Shown one piece after another: positions 3,741 through 6,728 of a stretch of 6,728 nucleotides of DNA (position 1 is the stretch's first letter; every line of letters begins with the position of its first letter). Below the pieces are notes generated by a model. The model had not been told where the DNA came from. It worked only from the letters and a program-made list of their open reading frames with translations, and ran no database searches. This DNA is from Candidatus Cloacimonadota bacterium (GTDB taxonomy: Bacteria; Cloacimonadota; Cloacimonadia; Cloacimonadales; Cloacimonadaceae): assembly GCA_027318525.1 (NCBI GenBank), contig DAHVPA010000105.1, forward strand, positions 1-6,728, in the 5' to 3' direction. A program made the translations under genes and the position numbers.

Positions 3741-6727
3741 ATCTGCTGTAAGGTGAAGTTCTGGGTTACGGTGGAATCTTCCACTATAATCACAGAAGCA
3801 GTCTGCGGCAGATAACCGTAACGGCTGGCAGTCACAGAGATGGTATCGGCAATGATGTTCATGATATTATAGACGCCCTGGGCATTGGTCATTGCGGTAG
3901 CGCCATTCAGAATCTGGATGGTGGTATTGGCAAGAGGCAGGTTTCCTGCGCCATAAACGGTACCGGTGAGATGTCCCACTCCGCCGGGAATCATATTGAT
4001 GGCGACGTTGGGACGGTTGGCATTGACGGTGCCGTTGTTGGTTGGCGGATTGGTATCTGCATACCAATACATATGCGTTCCGGTCTGACCGCTGGTGTAT
4101 CTGAAATAGGGATAGGAAGATACGCCTGCACCGCCGTAGAAGGTTTCCACCAGAATCAGGAAATTTCCGCTCAGATAGACATACGGATTATCCAGTTCGA
4201 TGGGCACCCAGCCGGTCTGGCTGAAGGCGAGGGTATCTGTCTTAACAAGGGTTGCACCGGCAACCATGCTATCCCAGGAAGTAGCTGTCAGAGCAGTATC
4301 GGTGGTGGGTTTGATATAGATTTTGAAGGGCACTTCCACCGCATTGGCAGTGGCGACATACCACTGGAATCCGGTAATCATGCCAATCAAGCCAATCTGG
4401 GTTCCGGAAATCAGGGTGGCATCCCTTTCATAACCATAATAAGCACCGAAAGGCTGACGCTGAGTCGAAGTGCCTTCACCTATTGTAATCACGACTGTTC
4501 CCGCGGGCTGAACATTGAGCATCAGGCTGGGGGTCTGGTCGTTAAGGTTATTCTGGTCTCCGGTAAGCACGAGCTTGGCATAGATGGACATTGGTCCCAC
4601 TGTAGTTGGAACCCAGGGGACGGTAATTGTGCCAGCCATACCGGGTTCAATCAGGGTTCCGGGGGTTGAAGTAAGAACCGCATTGGTGGCGGCGTCACAC
4701 AGATTGACCGTATAAGTGGATTGGGGATTGATGCCCCAGTTGAACAGATTGACTGTGTAGTTATAACTGACTCCTACGGATGGGGTGGAATTGCCCTGCA
4801 GCGAGATGGCTGCCAGGTCGTTATTGGGAGTCACTTCTATGGTAACGTCATCCAGATAGATATACTGAGAAGTGGAGGCGTTGCCATGCTTGAATGCCAT
4901 GAACTGACCGTTGCCGGTATAGGTCTGGAAACCGACCACATATTCAGCCCAACTGGAAGTCAGGGGAACACTTGCTACTTGGGAGAAGGTTCCCGTATCC
5001 TGCGGGTTGGACATTCCTCCCACCGCCAGTTGCATGGAGGTGGAACCCTTTGCCCAGAATTTGATGCGCATTGTATTGAGCGGCAGGGTGCTGCTTATGG
5101 GCGGAGATACGAGGTAAGGTCCGCTGGTGGTGGTGGAGTTGTAGATTCTGACGCAGTTTGGCGCACTATTGGGAGATGTGGCATAGGTCACCAATATCTG
5201 CGGAGAAGTGGCAATTGGTGTCCAGTCTATCGGTAACGCCGGAGCAGTAACTGTATCGAAGTTTTGGAAATAGGGCGAAGTGTAGATGGTGGGGTCGATG
5301 CAGGTGGCGCTGAGTTCAACCAAATGTTGAGTCCTGGTTCCTTCCCTGTCCCTGCCCACCTGATAGCTGAAGCTCCGGTTCAGGTTGTCAGTGATTGTGA
5401 TTGTGGCTGTATGAGTGCCAATGGCAGTCGGCAGATACCTGGTCGTAAAGGCAGCCGTCTGGAAGCTGGTAAGCGACAGAGGCAGGACAGGCAGATTCTG
5501 CAGTGTGAAATAAGGACTGCCGGTAATGGAAATGCTGTTGATGATAAGCGGATTGGTGCCGCCGCCTATATTGATCAGCGTGAATGCTTTGTCATAAGTG
5601 ATATTCATGAAAGTCTGCCCATAATTATAGGCAGTGGGTGTTATGGCAAAAGCAGGCTGTGTGTCAATCGCGGTGAAACTCAGTCCGATATTGGGACGGT
5701 TGGTATTGAGGTATCCGTTACCCGTGGGAGCTGAAGTGTCTGCATACCAGTATTGGTGGCAGCCGGTGGTGCCTGTAGTGTAACGGAAGTATTGGGAGGA
5801 GGTAGTTCCGGCTCCGCCGTAGTTGGTTTCCACCAATACTATCAGGTTGCCGCCGAGGTAAATATAAGGATTGGTAAAGGGCAGATAAATCCAGCCGGTT
5901 TGGCTGACAGTAATCGTGTCCTCCACAGCAAGTTGGGCATCGGTCAGCATGGTAGCCCAGGGAATAGCAGTCATTGCTGTTTCCGTGGTCGACTTCAGAT
6001 ATATTTTGTAAGGGATTGAATTACCGTATTGGGTGGAGGCATACCACTGCACGCCCGTGATCCTGCCCATCAGATTAATCTGGTCGGAGGTATAGAGCGA
6101 AGCGTCTCTTTCATAGCCATACAGGGTTCCCATAGGCTGACGCTGGGTGGAAGTGCCATTGCCAATCTCCACCATCAGGGTACCGGCGGGATGGATAAAG
6201 ATATTCATGGTGGGGGAATTGTCGTTAAGGTTATTCTGGTCACCGGTCAGGACAACTTTGCCGTAAATAACCAAAGCGCCTTGAGCGGTGGGCGTCCAGT
6301 TGACAGTAACGTCAGCATTGGCTCCAGGATTGATTTGAGGTCCAGGCACAGAAGCCAGTTCCGTATCGCCGTTCATCAGTTTGACCTGATAGTTTGATTG
6401 TGCCAGAGAGCCCCAGTTTGTCAGAGATACTGTGTAGGTGGAGGGGCTGTTCAGTGAAGGCGAGGAAGGTCCTGTCAGGGCCGTGGCTGCCAGGTCATTG
6501 TCGGCAATAATCTCCAGCATTACATCATCCACATAGATGCTTTGGGAGGTGGAGGCGTTGCCGTGCTTAAAGGTGACGTAGCGTCCGGTGCCGGCATATG
6601 TCTGGAAGCCGACTACATACTCTGTCCAGGTGGAAGTAAGGGTAATTGTCTGTGTCTGCTCATAAGTGGCAGCATCCATCGGATCAGCTGTTATACCAAC
6701 AGAGAGCACATAGTTTGAGCCCTTACC
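3710..6727 (-). CDS. Large modular surface protein, N-terminal end cut off by window edge, frameshifted at its C-terminal end
   Basis: The frame is open from the right edge (GKGSNYVLSVG from 6727) to TAG at 3710-3712. The GTG at 6709 is not a likely start because it lies inside a domain. Numbering from that GTG: end of a jelly-roll/choice-of-anchor J-like domain (1-67; FKHGNASTSQ, IYVDDV); a CARDB-like beta-sandwich (71-176; NDLAATALTG, YTVSLTNWG, LTGDQNNLND); an unnamed domain (177-345; IGNGTSTQRQP, YGYERDA, LIVLVETNYGGAGT, NRPNIGLSF); a choice-of-anchor D (HYDIN/ASPM-like) domain (351-470; FAITPTAYNYGQT, FTLINIGGGTNPLII); then a full second copy of the first three domains (478-906); and a CarboxypepD_reg domain (912-987; GHLTGTVYGAGNLPLANTTI to TQNFTL). 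After this the frame runs into MPTSTSSAPL and stops, while the neighbouring frame continues a normal protein. The whole product would exceed about 1590 residues. It is predicted secreted and non-enzymatic, with a structural or adhesive role inferred. Confidence 0.87.
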   Translation of the reverse strand, partial: GKGSNYVLSVGITADPMDAATYEQTQTITLTSTWTEYVVGFQTYAGTGRYVTFKHGNASTSQSIYVDDVMLEIIADNDLAATALTGPSSPSLNSPSTYTVSLTNWGSLAQSNYQVKLMNGDTELASVPGPQINPGANADVTVNWTPTAQGALVIYGKVVLTGDQNNLNDNSPTMNIFIHPAGTLMVEIGNGTSTQRQPMGTLYGYERDASLYTSDQINLMGRITGVQWYASTQYGNSIPYKIYLKSTTETAMTAIPWATMLTDAQLAVEDTITVSQTGWIYLPFTNPYIYLGGNLIVLVETNYGGAGTTSSQYFRYTTGTTGCHQYWYADTSAPTGNGYLNTNRPNIGLSFTAIDTQPAFAITPTAYNYGQTFMNITYDKAFTLINIGGGTNPLIINSISITGSPYFTLQNLPVLPLSLTSFQTAAFTTRYLPTAIGTHTATITITDNLNRSFSYQVGRDREGTRTQHLVELSATCIDPTIYTSPYFQNFDTVTAPALPIDWTPIATSPQILVTYATSPNSAPNCVRIYNSTTTSGPYLVSPPISSTLPLNTMRIKFWAKGSTSMQLAVGGMSNPQDTGTFSQVASVPLTSSWAEYVVGFQTYTGNGQFMAFKHGNASTSQYIYLDDVTIEVTPNNDLAAISLQGNSTPSVGVSYNYTVNLFNWGINPQSTYTVNLCDAATNAVLTSTPGTLIEPGMAGTITVPWVPTTVGPMSIYAKLVLTGDQNNLNDQTPSLMLNVQPAGTVVITIGEGTSTQRQPFGAYYGYERDATLISGTQIGLIGMITGFQWYVATANAVEVPFKIYIKPTTDTALTATSWDSMVAGATLVKTDTLAFSQTGWVPIELDNPYVYLSGNFLILVETFYGGAGVSSYPYFRYTSGQTGTHMYWYADTNPPTNNGTVNANRPNVAINMIPGGVGHLTGTVYGAGNLPLANTTIQILNGATAMTNAQGVYNIMNIIADTISVTASRYGYLPQTASVIIVEDSTVTQNFTLQQMPTSTSSAPL
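3737..3749 (-). other. Frameshift joining the two halves of the surface protein gene
   Basis: The right-hand frame ends a CarboxypepD_reg domain with TQNFTL and then breaks into MPTSTSSAPL and a TAG. The adjacent frame reads TADAHLNVVGTIVGSDAPT and on into the next domain. Adding one base restores a smooth join: either one more C in the CCC run (plus 3737-3739), giving LQQMPHLNVVG, or one more A after TTA (about 3747-3749), giving FTLTADAHLNVVG. No X-XXY-YYZ slippery site is visible. A sequencing or assembly error, or a real inactivating deletion, is more likely than programmed recoding. Confidence 0.85.
3992..5053 (-). repeat. Module copy 2: jelly-roll end, CARDB-like domain and unnamed TQRQP/YGYERDA domain
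   Basis: This copy runs from AKGSTSMQLAVGG to NANRPNVAINMI and aligns over its length with 5672-6727 at an offset of about 560 residues. Shared anchors are EYVVGFQTY, FKHGNASTSQ, KLVLTGDQNNLND, GTSTQRQP, YGYERDA, SQTGW, YGGAG, FRYT-G-TG, YWYADT and NRPN. The two copies are clearly diverged in DNA, so this is an old duplication and not a recent or collapsed repeat. Confidence 0.9.
5300..5659 (-). other. Choice-of-anchor D (HYDIN/ASPM-SPD2-like) domain between the module copies
   Basis: Residues 351-470 of the right-hand frame have the ASH-type pattern: FAITPTAYNYGQT, then FTLINIGGGTNPLIINSISI, a region around FTLQNLPVLP, and GTHTATITITDN. This immunoglobulin-like fold is common as a repeated structural unit in secreted bacterial proteins. 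It occurs once here, directly after module copy 1. Module copy 2 is followed by a CarboxypepD_reg domain instead, so the duplication did not include this domain or it was replaced. Confidence 0.7.
5672..6727 (-). repeat. Module copy 1: jelly-roll end, CARDB-like domain and unnamed TQRQP/YGYERDA domain
   Basis: This is the upstream counterpart of the copy at 3992-5053, beginning at the window edge with GKGSNYVLSVG and ending at NTNRPNIGLSFT. The first part of its jelly-roll domain, equivalent to YFQNFDTVTAPALP in copy 2, must lie beyond the right edge. Conserved tryptophans, glycines and tyrosines match copy 2, while loop residues differ, as expected if both folds are kept. Confidence 0.9.
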
Positions 6728-6728
6728 C

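Noticed and set aside
3710..3750. Programmed -1 ribosomal frameshift
   Set aside because: The direction would fit, but there is no X-XXY-YYZ heptamer and no clear downstream hairpin, and the crossing lies at a domain boundary of a structural protein with no known recoding in its family.
1..6728. tRNA, rRNA or riboswitch
   Set aside because: No cloverleaf with TTCRA-type T-loop, rRNA-like stretch or known riboswitch core was seen on either strand by eye.

Overview
The window looks like accessory chromosome sequence from a Gram-negative-type bacterium that exports large surface proteins with a type IX-like C-terminal sorting domain. The style fits Candidatus Cloacimonadota best: repeated CarboxypepD_reg-like domains, cleaved-adhesin (choice-of-anchor J) domains, a choice-of-anchor D domain, and a YPNPFNP...GVYQYRM...MLLK tail. 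The phylum is an inference from protein style. No marker gene is present, and related Bacteroidota or FCB lineages remain possible.

Layout, left to right. (1) Positions 2-1252, minus strand: an FG-GAP/VCBS-repeat secreted protein with a signal peptide. It is cut by the left edge just after its YPNPF sorting motif starts. (2) Positions 1253-1928: a gap of about 680 bp. It holds a possible promoter, a broken IS3-type transposase OrfA remnant (minus strand), an AT-rich array of 11-bp units arranged around a perfect 24-bp-arm inverted repeat, a candidate 44-codon gene on the plus strand with a good ribosome binding site, and a strong terminator that can work in both directions. (3) Positions 1929-6727, minus strand: one very large modular surface protein, cut by the right edge and split into two reading frames by a single-base frameshift near 3737-3749. 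It contains two diverged copies of a module of about 350 residues, a choice-of-anchor D domain, three CarboxypepD_reg-like domains, an FN3-like domain interrupted by a cleaved-adhesin domain, and the C-terminal sorting domain.

Both large genes read leftward, but the terminator after the right gene and the stretch behind it argue that they are separate transcription units. Both products are predicted to leave the cell through the same outer-membrane secretion route and sit on the surface or be released. Neither shows an enzyme active site. The left gene and the gap are visibly more AT-rich than the right gene.

I found no convincing new multi-gene system. The items most worth a second look are the frameshift in the giant surface protein, the 11-bp phased dyad array beside an IS remnant, the small gene between array and terminator, and the duplicated unnamed domain carrying TQRQP and YGYERDA.
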